Assembly (NCBI GenBank): GCA_017621755.1 | Contig: JAGASL010000044.1 | Span: 1-64,000, forward strand | Reading direction: 5' to 3' | Length of the DNA: 64,000 nt | Source: Clostridia bacterium | GTDB taxonomy: Bacteria > Bacillota > Clostridia > Oscillospirales > CAG-272 | Shown: positions 9,025-18,267 of the stretch, piece after piece | Numbering within the stretch: position 1 is the stretch's first letter | Layout: every line of letters starts with the position of its first letter | Translations under genes and position numbers: made by a program | The notes under the pieces: generated by a model | What the model saw: only the letters and a program-made list of their open reading frames with translations | Databases searched by the model: none | Told to the model about the DNA's origin: nothing

Positions 9025-9059
9025 AAACAAAGGACACCAAGCGGTGTCCTTTTTGTTTT
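9024..9059 (+). terminator. strong intrinsic terminator behind the tRNA fragment
   Basis: A 15-bp inverted repeat (AAAACAAAGGACACC / GGTGTCCTTTTTGTTTT) has an AAGC loop and a T-rich 3' arm. It directly follows the CCA of the tRNA fragment, the usual order for a tRNA gene and its terminator. Confidence 0.75.
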
Positions 9060-9130
9060 GGTTGCCGCCTTCGGCGGAGGGGGCGGATTTGAACCTCCGT
9101 CACAGTTGGGTTTCCGGAGGGAGTGGGGGA

Positions 9131-9167
9131 GCCCTGTGCAAACAATTGAGAATTGTTTGCACAGGGC
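9131..9167. repeat. perfect 17-bp inverted repeat
   Basis: GCCCTGTGCAAACAATT and its exact complement are separated by GAG. The right arm runs into the 53-bp direct repeat at 9156. The arms are too perfect and T-poor for a simple terminator; an element end or recombination site is possible. Confidence 0.7.
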
Positions 9168-9208
9168 GAGTAACGCCGAAAGGGAGCTGAAGAAGCGAGC
9201 CGGCGAGC
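9156..9208 (+). repeat. 53-bp direct repeat DR1, left copy
   Basis: The block starts TTTGCACAGGGCGAGTAACG and ends GCGAGCCGGCGAGC. A second copy at 16985-17037 differs at three positions only. The pair brackets the AraC regulator, giant protein and small peptide. Sequences outside the repeats are unrelated. Confidence 0.8.
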
Positions 9209-9403
9209 TGTATGCAGTAACAGGAGATTCTATTTATCGTACCTATGCCACACGCATTTTTGGAAGACGGTGATCGTTCGCTCATGGATGGAGAAGCTGG
9301 GTGTTACGCAGCACGTGGTAGAAAAGGATGGTAACCAATTCATTGAGCTTTGAGGTAAGAATATAAAGATAGCTTTTTGGGCGCCAACGGCTTGATCACC
9401 TAC

Positions 9404-10159
9404 CTATTGCAGTTGCTTGTATTGCTTTTTCAGCTCGGAGGGGGTAATATGAAGCTCGGTCTTAAAGGCTTTGTGAAAAGCGGTGGCCGATTGGTAGCCG
9501 CATTGCTCGGCCGCCGCCTGCACGCTGGCACCGGAAAGCAGCAGCTCTCTGCCGCGCAGCACGCGACAGGTGCGGATATACTGCATGGGTGAGGTGCCAA
9601 TGGCGCCGTGGAACAGACGGATTAGATAGCTTTCATTCAGGCTCAATCGTTTGGCCAGCAGAGCGGTGGTCATGGTGGGGCTTTCCTCGTGGATCAGGCG
9701 TACAGCCTGGTTGACAGCCTCGTTCGTGACGTAAGGTAGCTTGGGGCCGTATAGCTCCAGGGTGGATAAAAAGCCCTTTAGCAGCGTTTCTAACATTTCG
9801 TGGCTTCGCTCACGCTCGGGGTCACGCGCGATCAGCCAGTTGACGTATTCAAAAAAGCTGTTCGTGGCCATTTCGGTGGCGGGAAAGGCGGTAACACTGC
9901 CATAGTGCAGCGTTCGCGCGCTGAAAAAATTGAAATAGGTATGGTCAAAATCCCGCACCTCGGTAATGACAAGGTCATGACATTGCGGAAAGATATAGAC
10001 CATGCCGGCGTGAAGCTCGTGCGAGCGGCCCGCCAGGTGCATAACAGCGCTGCCGGAATTGACGTAATATAGCCGGTTGACCAGGCGGCTGAGATCAATA
10101 ACCCAGGGGGCGTGAAAAAACCGTCTGCCAAAGGAGAAGAGATTTACATAAATATCCAT
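9404..10159 (-). CDS. AraC-family transcriptional regulator
   Basis: About 251 residues. An N-terminal cupin-like sensing domain (SGSAVMHLAGRSHELHAGMV, then YIFPQCHDL) is followed by two helix-turn-helix units (LAKRLSLNESYLIRLFHGAI and AAEQCGYQSATAFHKAFK) ending in the conserved TPSELKKQ. I chose the ATG at 10159, which has GGTGAA five bases upstream, over a TTG six codons earlier. It is divergent from the giant secreted protein (start 10310), with 150 bp between. Control of that gene in response to a small ligand is the likely role. Confidence 0.85.
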   Translation of the reverse strand: MDIYVNLFSFGRRFFHAPWVIDLSRLVNRLYYVNSGSAVMHLAGRSHELHAGMVYIFPQCHDLVITEVRDFDHTYFNFFSARTLHYGSVTAFPATEMATNSFFEYVNWLIARDPERERSHEMLETLLKGFLSTLELYGPKLPYVTNEAVNQAVRLIHEESPTMTTALLAKRLSLNESYLIRLFHGAIGTSPMQYIRTCRVLRGRELLLSGASVQAAAEQCGYQSATAFHKAFKTELHITPSELKKQYKQLQ

Positions 10160-10208
10160 TTTTTCACCAAAAGTCAATGTAGATGAGATTTAGGTCGATA
10201 TAAGTAGT

Positions 10209-10236
10209 TTGCATGTCAATTGCGTTGTGGTATAAT
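10209..10236 (+). promoter_or_regulatory. sigma-A-type promoter of the 2115-residue protein gene
   Basis: TTGCAT (10209-10214) and TATAAT (10231-10236) are separated by 16 bases, about 75 bases before the start codon. The site lies in the AraC divergent region. Confidence 0.65.
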
Positions 10237-10309
10237 TTATGATATCATAGCGAAAGAAAAAAGTCAATATGGAATATGTAGAAGCTATATATGTAAAGGA
10301 GAGGTTTTT

Positions 10310-13300
10310 ATGCATAAACGAATGTTAAGTCTGCTTTTGGCAGCCTGCATGCTGCTGCCGCTTGTGCCCGTTATGGCTATGCCGGCTGTGGCGGCAGAGG
10401 GCGCGCTGCTTTCCAGCAGCTTTATGGCTGACCGCCAGGTAAGCGTCACGGCTGACCCGATGACCTATGCCGCCTGGGCGGAGAAGAACGGAAAGGCCGA
10501 TGCAATGGCCGATGCCGCTACGCAAGCGCTCTATGAATCCTATTTCTATGAGCACGGCCAGGTCGTTTGGTCGGGCGATTGGATGACCGGCGGTATTCAC
10601 CGTACCACCGGCGTATTTGAGCCGATTGCCTACCATACACAGTTTGCTGGCTGTACGTGGTCTGCGTGGAAGGGGGATACCTGGTATTCCACCAAATCGA
10701 CGGCAGAGTTTTTGCTTGACGGTTATTTTCAGTCAGGTGGGGCAGAGTTCAACAAGCTGTGGGGAAATGAGAACGTGCCCTTCCACGTGAGCATTAAAAC
10801 AACGAATCAGGCACGCTTCTCTAAGACCAACCTGGCCTATTTTTCCTATGCTTATACCGTGCCGGAAAACGTAGCCGGAACGGTTTCACTTTCTATGCCG
10901 AGCGCGAATACGAAGGTAAATACGACTACCCACGTGATGATAATGCTCAATGACGAGATCGTGTGGCCCAGCGGGGCTACGCTGAGTAACGTAGCCACCT
11001 GGAAGACCGGCCTTTATAACGGTCCGCATTTGAATGCCGCGCTTGGCGGCCTTGCGCTGGAGGTTGAGGCGGGCGATCAAATTCACTTTGTTGTTACCGA
11101 TGACTCTAACAAAACGGTACAGCTTGACCCCTGCGTAACGATCAGCAGCGAGCGCACCTGGCGCCCGACCACCTCTACCTATGCTGGTAAGCTTGGTCTG
11201 CCGATCGATGAAGATGCCTTTGCCGCCTTCTGTGCACAGGTGCTTGACCCCAATGCCGAAAGCAGCAAGCAGGCCTACCTTGACTACGTGTTGAACCACA
11301 CGGAAAGAGCCTGGGTGGGCAACTGGTCCGCTGGTAGTGGCATCGTAAAGAATAACGTGTTTGTTTATGAGCCGCTTGCGTATACAGATTATTATAATGG
11401 CAAGACGTGGAGCGATACGCTTTCTATTGGCAATAGCGGTTTTCTATTGACCAAGAGCCAGTATGAGCAGTTTCTGGGAGAATATTTATCTAGCGCAAGC
11501 AAAAAGCCCAGCCTGTGGGGGAGAAGCAACGCGGTGTATGGCCGCTTTACCACCGCGAGCGACCGCGGTATGCCGATCGGACTTTTAAGAGCTGAGATTG
11601 ACAATGCCTGCCTGACCTGGACCTATACCGTGCCTGCCGGCGTAAGCGAGCTGAAGCCGGTTTTTGGCAGCCATGCGTATGTCTCTGGCAAAGCTCCCGC
11701 GGCAGAGACCTATTTTTGCGTGTTGAAGGACGGCCTGCCTATATGGCCGATCAATGCGGATGTCGATGACGTAAGCACCTGGGCGAAAAAGGGTAGCGGC
11801 TATGTCGGCAACGGCCCTACGACCACCGAGTTGAATGATGCTTGGAGCAATTTCGTGATTCCGGTGGAGGAGGGGAGCCAGATATCCTTTGCCTATATTG
11901 ATAAGCAGAAGGATGCCTCCTGCCAGTATCGCTTTGGCGTAACGAATACGGCCACCGGCGAAACCAGCACGTATGACCCGCATGCCCTGCCGCTGGGTGA
12001 GGTGCCGCTTTCCTATTCCGCTTTCTGCGCTGCCAATAGCCCGGCGCGCGCGGTGGGCTCGCCCTACGCGCAAAGCGAGGAGTGCCTCTATTCCTATCTC
12101 AGCCAAGCTTATGCCGGCCAGCTGCTGACCTATGCGGAATTTTGTAGCCAGCCGCTGGATCCGACTGCTGAAATAAGCAAGCAGGCCTATCGTGACTACG
12201 TGCTGAATGAGACCTCTGCTATTACCTGGACGGGGAACTGGTCGGCAGGTGAAATGGTGCTTTCCGGTGGCGCATATACGTATGAGCCGCTCGCTTATCA
12301 TCTGTATATGTCGCATGCCAGCTGGGATAATACGGCTGATACGACACGCTTTGTGACGGCGGCAGGTATGAACAAGTTTTTGGATAGATATCTTTCTGCC
12401 AATGACGGTCTCAATATTCTTTGGGGCAATCTGAAGAGCCAGGTTATCTATGGGCAGGATTCGTATTCTACAAATGGGGTAGAGGATATCAACTCCTTGC
12501 TGAACAACGGCGCCGATACCGGCGTGCTGACCTGGGCCTATACCGTGCCGGCCGGGGTCACACAGGTAACCCCTGCGGTGGCCAGCGCGGTGATGGCGGC
12601 CGGCGCTGCCAGTAATACACGCCTATGTATCATGAAAAATGGTGCACCCGTTTGGCCGGAGGGTGCCACGAATGAAGCGTCTACCTGGGCCACCAAGGCA
12701 AGCCAAGGCTGGGCCGGCGTGAACCCGACTGCCGCCGAGCTGAACGAGGCCTGGAAGACACTCTCAATCAACGTGTCGGAGGGTGATGTGCTCTCCTTCT
12801 GTATCCGTGAGGGGGCTGCTGACCGCCGCTACGATTACCGCTTTACCATCAATGGCGAGACCTATGATCCGGTTGCCTATACACAGAAACGGCAGCCCGT
12901 ATCCTATACCGATTTCTGCAATAACGTGGTGCAGACGCTGGAGCCTACGGCAGAGAGCAGCAAGCAGGCCTATATTGACTACGTGCTGAACGAGACTGCC
13001 GCCATTACCTGGACGGGCAATTGGTCTGCCGGCAATAGCGTGGTAGCGGGGAACGTGCTGCGTTATGAGCCGATCGCATACCGGCTATATCACGGCGCGG
13101 TTGATTGGGACCACATAGCGGATGGTACCCGCTACGTTACCGCGAATGCGATGAGGTCCTTCTTGAACAAGCATCTTCTGTCGAACGAAAGTACGGCAGA
13201 CGGTCTTTGGGGCGATACAGGAACAGGTGTGCTTTATGGACAAAATAGTGTAAGTAGTGCAGTAGGCGTATATGACCTGCTGAACAGCACTACCGGCGCT

Positions 13301-16300
13301 ATTTTGACCTGGGCCTATACCGTGCCCCACGGGGTTCGTGAACTGGCGCCTACGATCAGCGTGGCGAATATTACGCATAACGCGGCAAACTCTGTAGGCA
13401 CGCACCTGTGCATCCTTCGAAACGGTACACCGGTTTGGCCTGAAAATGCTGAGGCCGGAGACCCGACGACCTGGGCACGGCAGGGCAATGGCTTTGCGGG
13501 GAAGAACCCCACCGTTGCTGAGCTGACCACGGCTTGGGAGGATGTTACGTTTGAGGTCAAGGAGGGAGACCTGCTTACCTTCTGCGTGATAGATAATAAG
13601 GGTGACGTGCGCTATGGCTATCGCTTTGGTGTGACCGATACGGCAACCGGCGTGACCACCACCTATGATCCTGCGGCGGTAACGCATGGTGCTGCCCCGG
13701 TGACCTACAATACCTTCTGTGCAACGGATGTTGCCGTGCGCGGCGAGGACTCTGGCTACGTGATGGGCAGCTATGCCAAGGATGCATACGTTGAATATTA
13801 TATGGAGCAGGCAAGGATCACACAAACGGGTGACTGGTGCCTGGGCCAGCTGACCGATGCAAAGGCCTTCAGCCCGCTTGCCGGTCTGATCGCTATAAAC
13901 GGTAAAGCGGCTGGTGCCGGATATGCCGTGGGCGAGCAGCTGTATGCTACCACCGAGGCAGGTCTGCACAAGCTATTGGGCAAGTATTTGGCGGGAGAGA
14001 CGGTTGATCAGCTGGCCTTGACCGATGACGAGCTTTTCCTTCTCTCGCCTGGCGGTAAGCATGCCGGCTATGCCGTTAGCACCGCTGATAAGACCGTAAC
14101 CGCCTATCGCTATACCATGCCGCAGAATGGGCGTGTGCGCCTCTCGCTTGGCGAGCAGGTAGCAAGCGGCGCCTATGTGTGCGTGCTGCATAACGGAGAG
14201 GTGGTCTGGCCGAGTGGCGCATCCTACGGCGCGACCAACACCTGGGCAAGCGTAACAGCGGGCAGCCTTGTCTCGCTCAACGCATCGCTTGCCGACCTGG
14301 CGCCCTATTTCGAGGGGGGAGATACCGTTGATTTCTGTGTCGCCAATGCCGCGGCGCAGGCTGGGAGCTACGTGCTGCTTATGCCGCGGGTAGAAATCTT
14401 TAGCCCGCTTGCCGAGCTGTTTGAGCTGCAGGCTGCTGCCACGCTTGGTCAAAGCTTTGGCGCTATCTTCTATGCTACCTATCCCAGCATGGCGGTAGCA
14501 AACGATGCCGTTGTCACCTTTGCAAAGGATGGCGCGCCGGTTATCGCCATTACGCAGGATATCCAGAATGCAGACGGCACGCTAACGCGCTGCTACGTTC
14601 TTTCCGGCTTTGCCGCCAAGGAGCTGACGCGTGAGATCTCCTATTCCTTTACCTGCACGGCCAACGGGGAGGAGAAGAAGAGCGAGGGCACGGTAACCGT
14701 GGCCAGCCTGATCGCCGCGCACCTAAGGATGAACGGCGCACTGGTAGACACCACCGATGCAACCGCGGCGCTGGCAATGGCGACCCTAAATTATGCCGCC
14801 GCCGCGCAGACCTATTTTGAATACCATACCGATGCGCTTGCTAATGCGGCCGTACCGGAGGCACAGCGCACCTCGACCGTTCTGGTCAGCGAGCGTGAGA
14901 TTGCCGATATGGAATACCGTGTGACCGAGGGGGCCGGCCTGCACTTTATGCAGGCAAGCCTGCTTCTGAACGACGTCATTCAGCTGAAGCTGAGTCTGCA
15001 GGCAGAGAACCCCATTGCCGATTACAGCGCGCTTACGTTGGTGGCTAAAACCGAGGGTGGCAGCACTTACAGGGGCACACTTGAAACGCGCGAGGGAGAT
15101 ACCGACAAGACCCTCTTCAAGGCGGTTGTTGGTATTCCCATGCTACATTATGATACCGCGTTGACAATTGGCGTTTACCAGGGCGACGAGCTGGTAAGCG
15201 ACGAGATCGTTTATGGCGTTGGCTGCTATGCTAAGCGTGTCTATGGAGAAGACGAGATAATGGATGCTATTTTGAATACGATGCTGACCTTAGGCGATGC
15301 GGCTGAGGATTACCGCTATAGGGTAGAAAACACGCTTGAAAACGGTGCTGGTATTCCTGCCCTGCCCGGTGAGACGATTGACCTTTGGCAGTATCCTATA
15401 TGGGTACGTGATACCATTGTTCCCGGTGATCAGGTAACCTGGAGTGCCGCCTGTGACGCGCTGGCCTATTCGATCGTATCTAACCGCTACGTGCTGGCCC
15501 CTGAGGATGCGGGTGAATACGCGCTGGTGGCTACGTATGGCAATCACTCACTTGAGGTGGTGCTTTCTGTTGATGCGGCCGGCAATTACGGCGCAGGCGT
15601 GGTACAGAAGAACCCCTCTGCCTCGATCGATCTTTCTAGCTACGGTGCCAAGGCAGCCGAGGCTGGCGCCACGGTGCCCACCTATTGGGAATGGTCGCTG
15701 AATCTGGCTGCTTGCCTGGCTGATCAGAACAAGACAAAGGTGGAGAGCGAAGATAATCTTTCCTCCTTCCTTTTCGTTACCGATACGCACTGGGAGCAGA
15801 ATAACAGAAACACCTTCAAGCTGGCGAATTATCTGCAGGCCGAGCTGGGCTTTGATCGCTTGCATTTCGGTGGAGATATGATCGATGGTAACGCCCAGCT
15901 TTCCGTAGCGGCGGCAACCGTTGCCGATTGGGTAGCAAGCATTGATAGCTTCAACGGTAGGTGGTATCCCGTGCGTGGAAACCATGACCAGAATGCCTCT
16001 TGGCGCCCGCTTTCGTTTGACGAGGTGTGGACGGATGAGCAGTACTATGATAACGTGCTGGCCTATTCAGACATTCCAAAGACGGGCGAAAACGGCTACA
16101 GCGGCGAAAAGAACCTCTATTACTACGTGGATGATGAGCAGGCCAAGATCCGCTACTACTTCTTAGCCGATTATTCACACGGCAATACCGCCGTGGCCTC
16201 CGGTGATAAGAACACCTCGGAAAAGGAGGGCGTAAACGTTGTTCCCTATGAGGCACAGGTAGCCTGGCTGCAGGAGACAGCAGCAGATCTGGAAGCGGGC

Positions 16301-16657
16301 TGGGGCATCGTGGTGACCGAGCACCGCATGATCGGCTCGCTGGATGCGAATGGAAATCCGACCTCTACGGAGTTTTACAGAGCCTTGGTACCGGTGCTGA
16401 ATGAGATCGACAAAACGCGCGAGGTGATCGCCGTATTCTCCGGCCACACGCATTGGGATGATGATATTTTAACCGAGGGTGGCTATCATGTGATCAGCAC
16501 CACGAGTGACGGTGGCGCGGCAGACCCGTTCCTGCCAGGCTTGAAGGCGGGTACGAATATCGAGCAGCGTATGGATTTTGTGCAGATCGACCGTGAAAAC
16601 CGTAAGATCTATATGACACGCATCGGCTCTGGCGAAAACCGCGAGTTTGATTACTGA
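10310..16657 (+). CDS. giant secreted protein: five tandem modules, shared module, metallophosphatase domain
   Basis: 2115 residues from the ATG at 10310, preceded by AAGGAGAGG; the signal peptide is MHKRMLSLLLAACMLLPLVP with cleavage near AVAAEG. Five tandem modules of about 240-300 residues follow (boundaries near 11205, 12121, 12897, 13691 and 14400). They are marked by SKQAYxDYVLN, TGNWSAG, YEPLAY, LTWxYTVPxGV, xIWPxxA and YDP. Next is the module shared with the other two giants (14403-15330; ATLNYAAAAQTYFEY, LLLNDVIQLKL). A calcineurin-like metallophosphatase domain ends the protein (FVTDTHW, GGDMIDG, RGNHDQN, FSGHTHWDDD). There is no LPXTG or S-layer motif. It is an extracellular protein of unknown substrate; the modules may bind glycans. 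Confidence 0.82.
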   Translation: MHKRMLSLLLAACMLLPLVPVMAMPAVAAEGALLSSSFMADRQVSVTADPMTYAAWAEKNGKADAMADAATQALYESYFYEHGQVVWSGDWMTGGIHRTTGVFEPIAYHTQFAGCTWSAWKGDTWYSTKSTAEFLLDGYFQSGGAEFNKLWGNENVPFHVSIKTTNQARFSKTNLAYFSYAYTVPENVAGTVSLSMPSANTKVNTTTHVMIMLNDEIVWPSGATLSNVATWKTGLYNGPHLNAALGGLALEVEAGDQIHFVVTDDSNKTVQLDPCVTISSERTWRPTTSTYAGKLGLPIDEDAFAAFCAQVLDPNAESSKQAYLDYVLNHTERAWVGNWSAGSGIVKNNVFVYEPLAYTDYYNGKTWSDTLSIGNSGFLLTKSQYEQFLGEYLSSASKKPSLWGRSNAVYGRFTTASDRGMPIGLLRAEIDNACLTWTYTVPAGVSELKPVFGSHAYVSGKAPAAETYFCVLKDGLPIWPINADVDDVSTWAKKGSGYVGNGPTTTELNDAWSNFVIPVEEGSQISFAYIDKQKDASCQYRFGVTNTATGETSTYDPHALPLGEVPLSYSAFCAANSPARAVGSPYAQSEECLYSYLSQAYAGQLLTYAEFCSQPLDPTAEISKQAYRDYVLNETSAITWTGNWSAGEMVLSGGAYTYEPLAYHLYMSHASWDNTADTTRFVTAAGMNKFLDRYLSANDGLNILWGNLKSQVIYGQDSYSTNGVEDINSLLNNGADTGVLTWAYTVPAGVTQVTPAVASAVMAAGAASNTRLCIMKNGAPVWPEGATNEASTWATKASQGWAGVNPTAAELNEAWKTLSINVSEGDVLSFCIREGAADRRYDYRFTINGETYDPVAYTQKRQPVSYTDFCNNVVQTLEPTAESSKQAYIDYVLNETAAITWTGNWSAGNSVVAGNVLRYEPIAYRLYHGAVDWDHIADGTRYVTANAMRSFLNKHLLSNESTADGLWGDTGTGVLYGQNSVSSAVGVYDLLNSTTGAILTWAYTVPHGVRELAPTISVANITHNAANSVGTHLCILRNGTPVWPENAEAGDPTTWARQGNGFAGKNPTVAELTTAWEDVTFEVKEGDLLTFCVIDNKGDVRYGYRFGVTDTATGVTTTYDPAAVTHGAAPVTYNTFCATDVAVRGEDSGYVMGSYAKDAYVEYYMEQARITQTGDWCLGQLTDAKAFSPLAGLIAINGKAAGAGYAVGEQLYATTEAGLHKLLGKYLAGETVDQLALTDDELFLLSPGGKHAGYAVSTADKTVTAYRYTMPQNGRVRLSLGEQVASGAYVCVLHNGEVVWPSGASYGATNTWASVTAGSLVSLNASLADLAPYFEGGDTVDFCVANAAAQAGSYVLLMPRVEIFSPLAELFELQAAATLGQSFGAIFYATYPSMAVANDAVVTFAKDGAPVIAITQDIQNADGTLTRCYVLSGFAAKELTREISYSFTCTANGEEKKSEGTVTVASLIAAHLRMNGALVDTTDATAALAMATLNYAAAAQTYFEYHTDALANAAVPEAQRTSTVLVSEREIADMEYRVTEGAGLHFMQASLLLNDVIQLKLSLQAENPIADYSALTLVAKTEGGSTYRGTLETREGDTDKTLFKAVVGIPMLHYDTALTIGVYQGDELVSDEIVYGVGCYAKRVYGEDEIMDAILNTMLTLGDAAEDYRYRVENTLENGAGIPALPGETIDLWQYPIWVRDTIVPGDQVTWSAACDALAYSIVSNRYVLAPEDAGEYALVATYGNHSLEVVLSVDAAGNYGAGVVQKNPSASIDLSSYGAKAAEAGATVPTYWEWSLNLAACLADQNKTKVESEDNLSSFLFVTDTHWEQNNRNTFKLANYLQAELGFDRLHFGGDMIDGNAQLSVAAATVADWVASIDSFNGRWYPVRGNHDQNASWRPLSFDEVWTDEQYYDNVLAYSDIPKTGENGYSGEKNLYYYVDDEQAKIRYYFLADYSHGNTAVASGDKNTSEKEGVNVVPYEAQVAWLQETAADLEAGWGIVVTEHRMIGSLDANGNPTSTEFYRALVPVLNEIDKTREVIAVFSGHTHWDDDILTEGGYHVISTTSDGGAADPFLPGLKAGTNIEQRMDFVQIDRENRKIYMTRIGSGENREFDY

Positions 16658-16673
16658 TAAAGGGGGCACGCAT

Positions 16674-16838
16674 ATGAAGCAATATGAAGAACCCATCGTG
16701 CAGATGATCATGCTATGCGCAGAGGACCTTATGACCGGCTCTGATGAAAATGAAACCGTGACTGATGTTTTTTGGAAAACGACAGATGTTGGTCAATGGG
16801 TATTTTCACCGATACACCCCAATGGCTATGAAGGTTGA
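16674..16838 (+). CDS. small peptide, MK(K/Q)YE family, downstream of giant protein
   Basis: 54 residues starting MKQYEEPIVQMIMLCAEDL; AAAGGGGG lies seven bases before the ATG and overlaps the end of the giant gene by proximity (17-base gap). It aligns with the 41-residue peptide after the second giant (46399-46524): MK-[KQ]-YE-x-P, hydrophobic residues, D-L-[ML]-T, then NE. There is no signal peptide and no Cys-rich core. The tail differs (TDVGQWVFSPIHPNGYEG). Function unknown. Coupling to secreted giants suggests a chaperone, modifier or signalling peptide, but this is inference. Confidence 0.7.
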   Translation: MKQYEEPIVQMIMLCAEDLMTGSDENETVTDVFWKTTDVGQWVFSPIHPNGYEG

Positions 16839-16912
16839 ATGGCATTTTCGATTTTCAAGAAAATTGACATCCGAACGTTTCAAAAGCCTATCGTGACAAC
16901 ACAATACAAGCA

Positions 16913-16940
16913 AGGAGGAAGCACCAAAGGTGCTTCCTCC
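16913..16940 (+). terminator. terminator of module 1
   Basis: AGGAGGAAGCACC and GGTGCTTCCTCCT are separated by AAA and followed by CATTATTATAAC. It lies about 75 bases after the small peptide. Confidence 0.7.
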
Positions 16941-16984
16941 TCATTATTATAACAGCAGTGCTGGTAGTTCTAAAAGGCTTTAAC

Positions 16985-17037
16985 TTTGCACAGGGCGAGT
17001 AACGCCGAACGGGAGCCGAAGAAGCGAGCCGTCGAGC
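16985..17037 (+). repeat. 53-bp direct repeat DR1, right copy
   Basis: Same orientation as 9156-9208, 50 of 53 bases identical by eye. It lacks the left arm of the palindrome present at the other copy. Confidence 0.8.
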
Positions 17038-17114
17038 GTCGCGCGGCGACCATTGAGGCGGAAGGGCGATGAGCCGCGCTGCTGATAAAGCTACCAAAAT
17101 CCCACTGCAACCAG

Positions 17115-17227
17115 ACAAAAGCCTGGGAGAATCAAGCTCCAAGGCTCTTTTTTTGTCCTTTTTGCCGTAGCACACAATGCCGAAGAATACCGATCTATTC
17201 CAATCTTTTGGGTCGGCTTTCTGCCGG
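17115..17227 (+). repeat. direct repeat DR2, left copy, with embedded hairpin
   Basis: Begins with a terminator-like hairpin (AGCCTGGGAG / CTCCAAGGCT, then a run of T) and ends with GAATACCGATCTATTCCAAT and GGTCGGCTTTCTGCCGG. Much of the block recurs at 27570-27684 in the same orientation. The two copies bracket the AraC-controlled nine-gene operon. Confidence 0.75.
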
Positions 17228-17357
17228 TTTTGGTCGGCTTGGGATCAAGAACGGTTACATATAGCGGTTTGTTTTGAATTGTCATGTCTTGATCGTGCCA
17301 TTTCAATTTGGCACAAACAAGAAGCTAGCAGCCATACGGATGCTTGCTTCCTTTGCT

Positions 17358-18119
17358 TTAATGATATTTCGACGGCGCAACACCGGTATGCTTTTTGAAA
17401 TCGCGCGAGAAGTCGTAAAGGTTGGCATATCCCAAGGATTGCGCAATATCGGTCAGCGTTCCGTAGTCACTTTTTAACATCTCTTTTGCTTTTTCGATGC
17501 GCAGCTGCTTGGTATAGGAGATGGGAGACGTTTCCATGACCTCGGTAAAAAGCTTTCTGAAATATACGGTAGACATGCCAACGATCGAAGCAAGCATATC
17601 ATTCGTGATAGGCTTGTCAAAATTTTGAGAGATATAGGCTATAGCAGGTTCAATTTTTTCTCTTTTGCTGTCCGGCACGTATTTATCAAGGGTGGATGAG
17701 GCAAGGCTTAATATGATAGAATACGTATCGTGAATGCTCTCTGCTTCAAACATGGGGCCGCGAAGATTGCGCTTGTATTCCAGATCCTTGAAAAGGCGCA
17801 GCACCTTTTCGCCGTGCTTGACGGGAAAAGAAAGCGGCTCGTGATAGGTCTGATCGCATTCAAATTCAATGATAGAAAAATGCCCGGATTTTGTACATTC
17901 CCAATCATAGGAGCAGCCTTTGGGAAGGATCAGTACATGATTGAGGTCTGACACAAGCTGCTTTCCCCCGGACGTATAAACGGTCTCCCCCTCATATTTG
18001 ATGACGATCGCCCAATGCGGGCGGTCATTTTTTTTCATTTTGGTGTTCCTTGGTGTGTATAGAGAGGAGACCGAATAAACCTGCGTGATTACCAAATTTG
18101 ACAAAACGGCAATGCTCAT
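17358..18119 (-). CDS. AraC-family transcriptional regulator
   Basis: About 253 residues from the ATG at 18119 (weak ribosome site; a longer frame exists upstream but reads through promoter sequence). The N-terminal cupin-type domain (YEGETVYTSGGKQL, LILPKGCSYDWEC) is followed by a two-part helix-turn-helix domain (LASIVGMSTVYFRKLFTEVM and IAQSLGYANLYDFSRDFKKH) ending TGVAPSKY. It is divergent from the catabolic operon starting at 18268 and is its probable regulator. Confidence 0.85.
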   Translation of the reverse strand: MSIAVLSNLVITQVYSVSSLYTPRNTKMKKNDRPHWAIVIKYEGETVYTSGGKQLVSDLNHVLILPKGCSYDWECTKSGHFSIIEFECDQTYHEPLSFPVKHGEKVLRLFKDLEYKRNLRGPMFEAESIHDTYSIILSLASSTLDKYVPDSKREKIEPAIAYISQNFDKPITNDMLASIVGMSTVYFRKLFTEVMETSPISYTKQLRIEKAKEMLKSDYGTLTDIAQSLGYANLYDFSRDFKKHTGVAPSKYH

Positions 18120-18220
18120 TTTTATATTATCCCACTTCTTTTTTACGATATTATAGCACATATTTTGCAAGATGGCAATATTTTTTATATCAAAAATGAT
18201 AAACAGTAACACATTTGATA

Positions 18221-18249
18221 TTTACTGCCGTAGCCCAATATGCTATACT
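18221..18249 (+). promoter_or_regulatory. promoter of the nine-gene operon
   Basis: TTTACT (18221-18226) and TATACT (18244-18249) are separated by 17 bases, about 19 bases before the first start codon. The weak -35 fits AraC-type activation. Confidence 0.55.
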
Positions 18250-18267
18250 GTGTTCGGAGGTGATCGT

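Larger units (their letters stand above)
8813..9403. other. intergenic region with tRNA remnant, hairpins and a dispersed repeat
   Basis: No convincing gene. It contains a 3' fragment of tRNA-Met (8979-9024), a terminator (9024-9059), a minus-strand tRNA T-arm-like stretch (GGATTTGAACCTCCG, 9085-9099), a perfect palindrome (9131-9167) and a 53-bp repeat (9156-9208). A possible fossil of a gene end, reading MEKLGVTQHVVEKDGNQFIE and a stop, lies at about 9286-9354, but it has no start or partner. Confidence 0.5.
16839..17357. other. intergenic region between modules 1 and 2
   Basis: No gene is visible. It holds a terminator (16913-16940), the right copy of DR1 (16985-17037), a GC-rich stretch without recognisable content, and the left copy of DR2 (17115-17227), which includes a second terminator-like hairpin. 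Confidence 0.6.

Noticed and set aside
9085-9099. Minus-strand tRNA gene suggested by GGATTTGAACCTCCG
   Set aside because: Only a T-arm-like stretch is present; no acceptor pairing, anticodon arm or D arm can be drawn around it.
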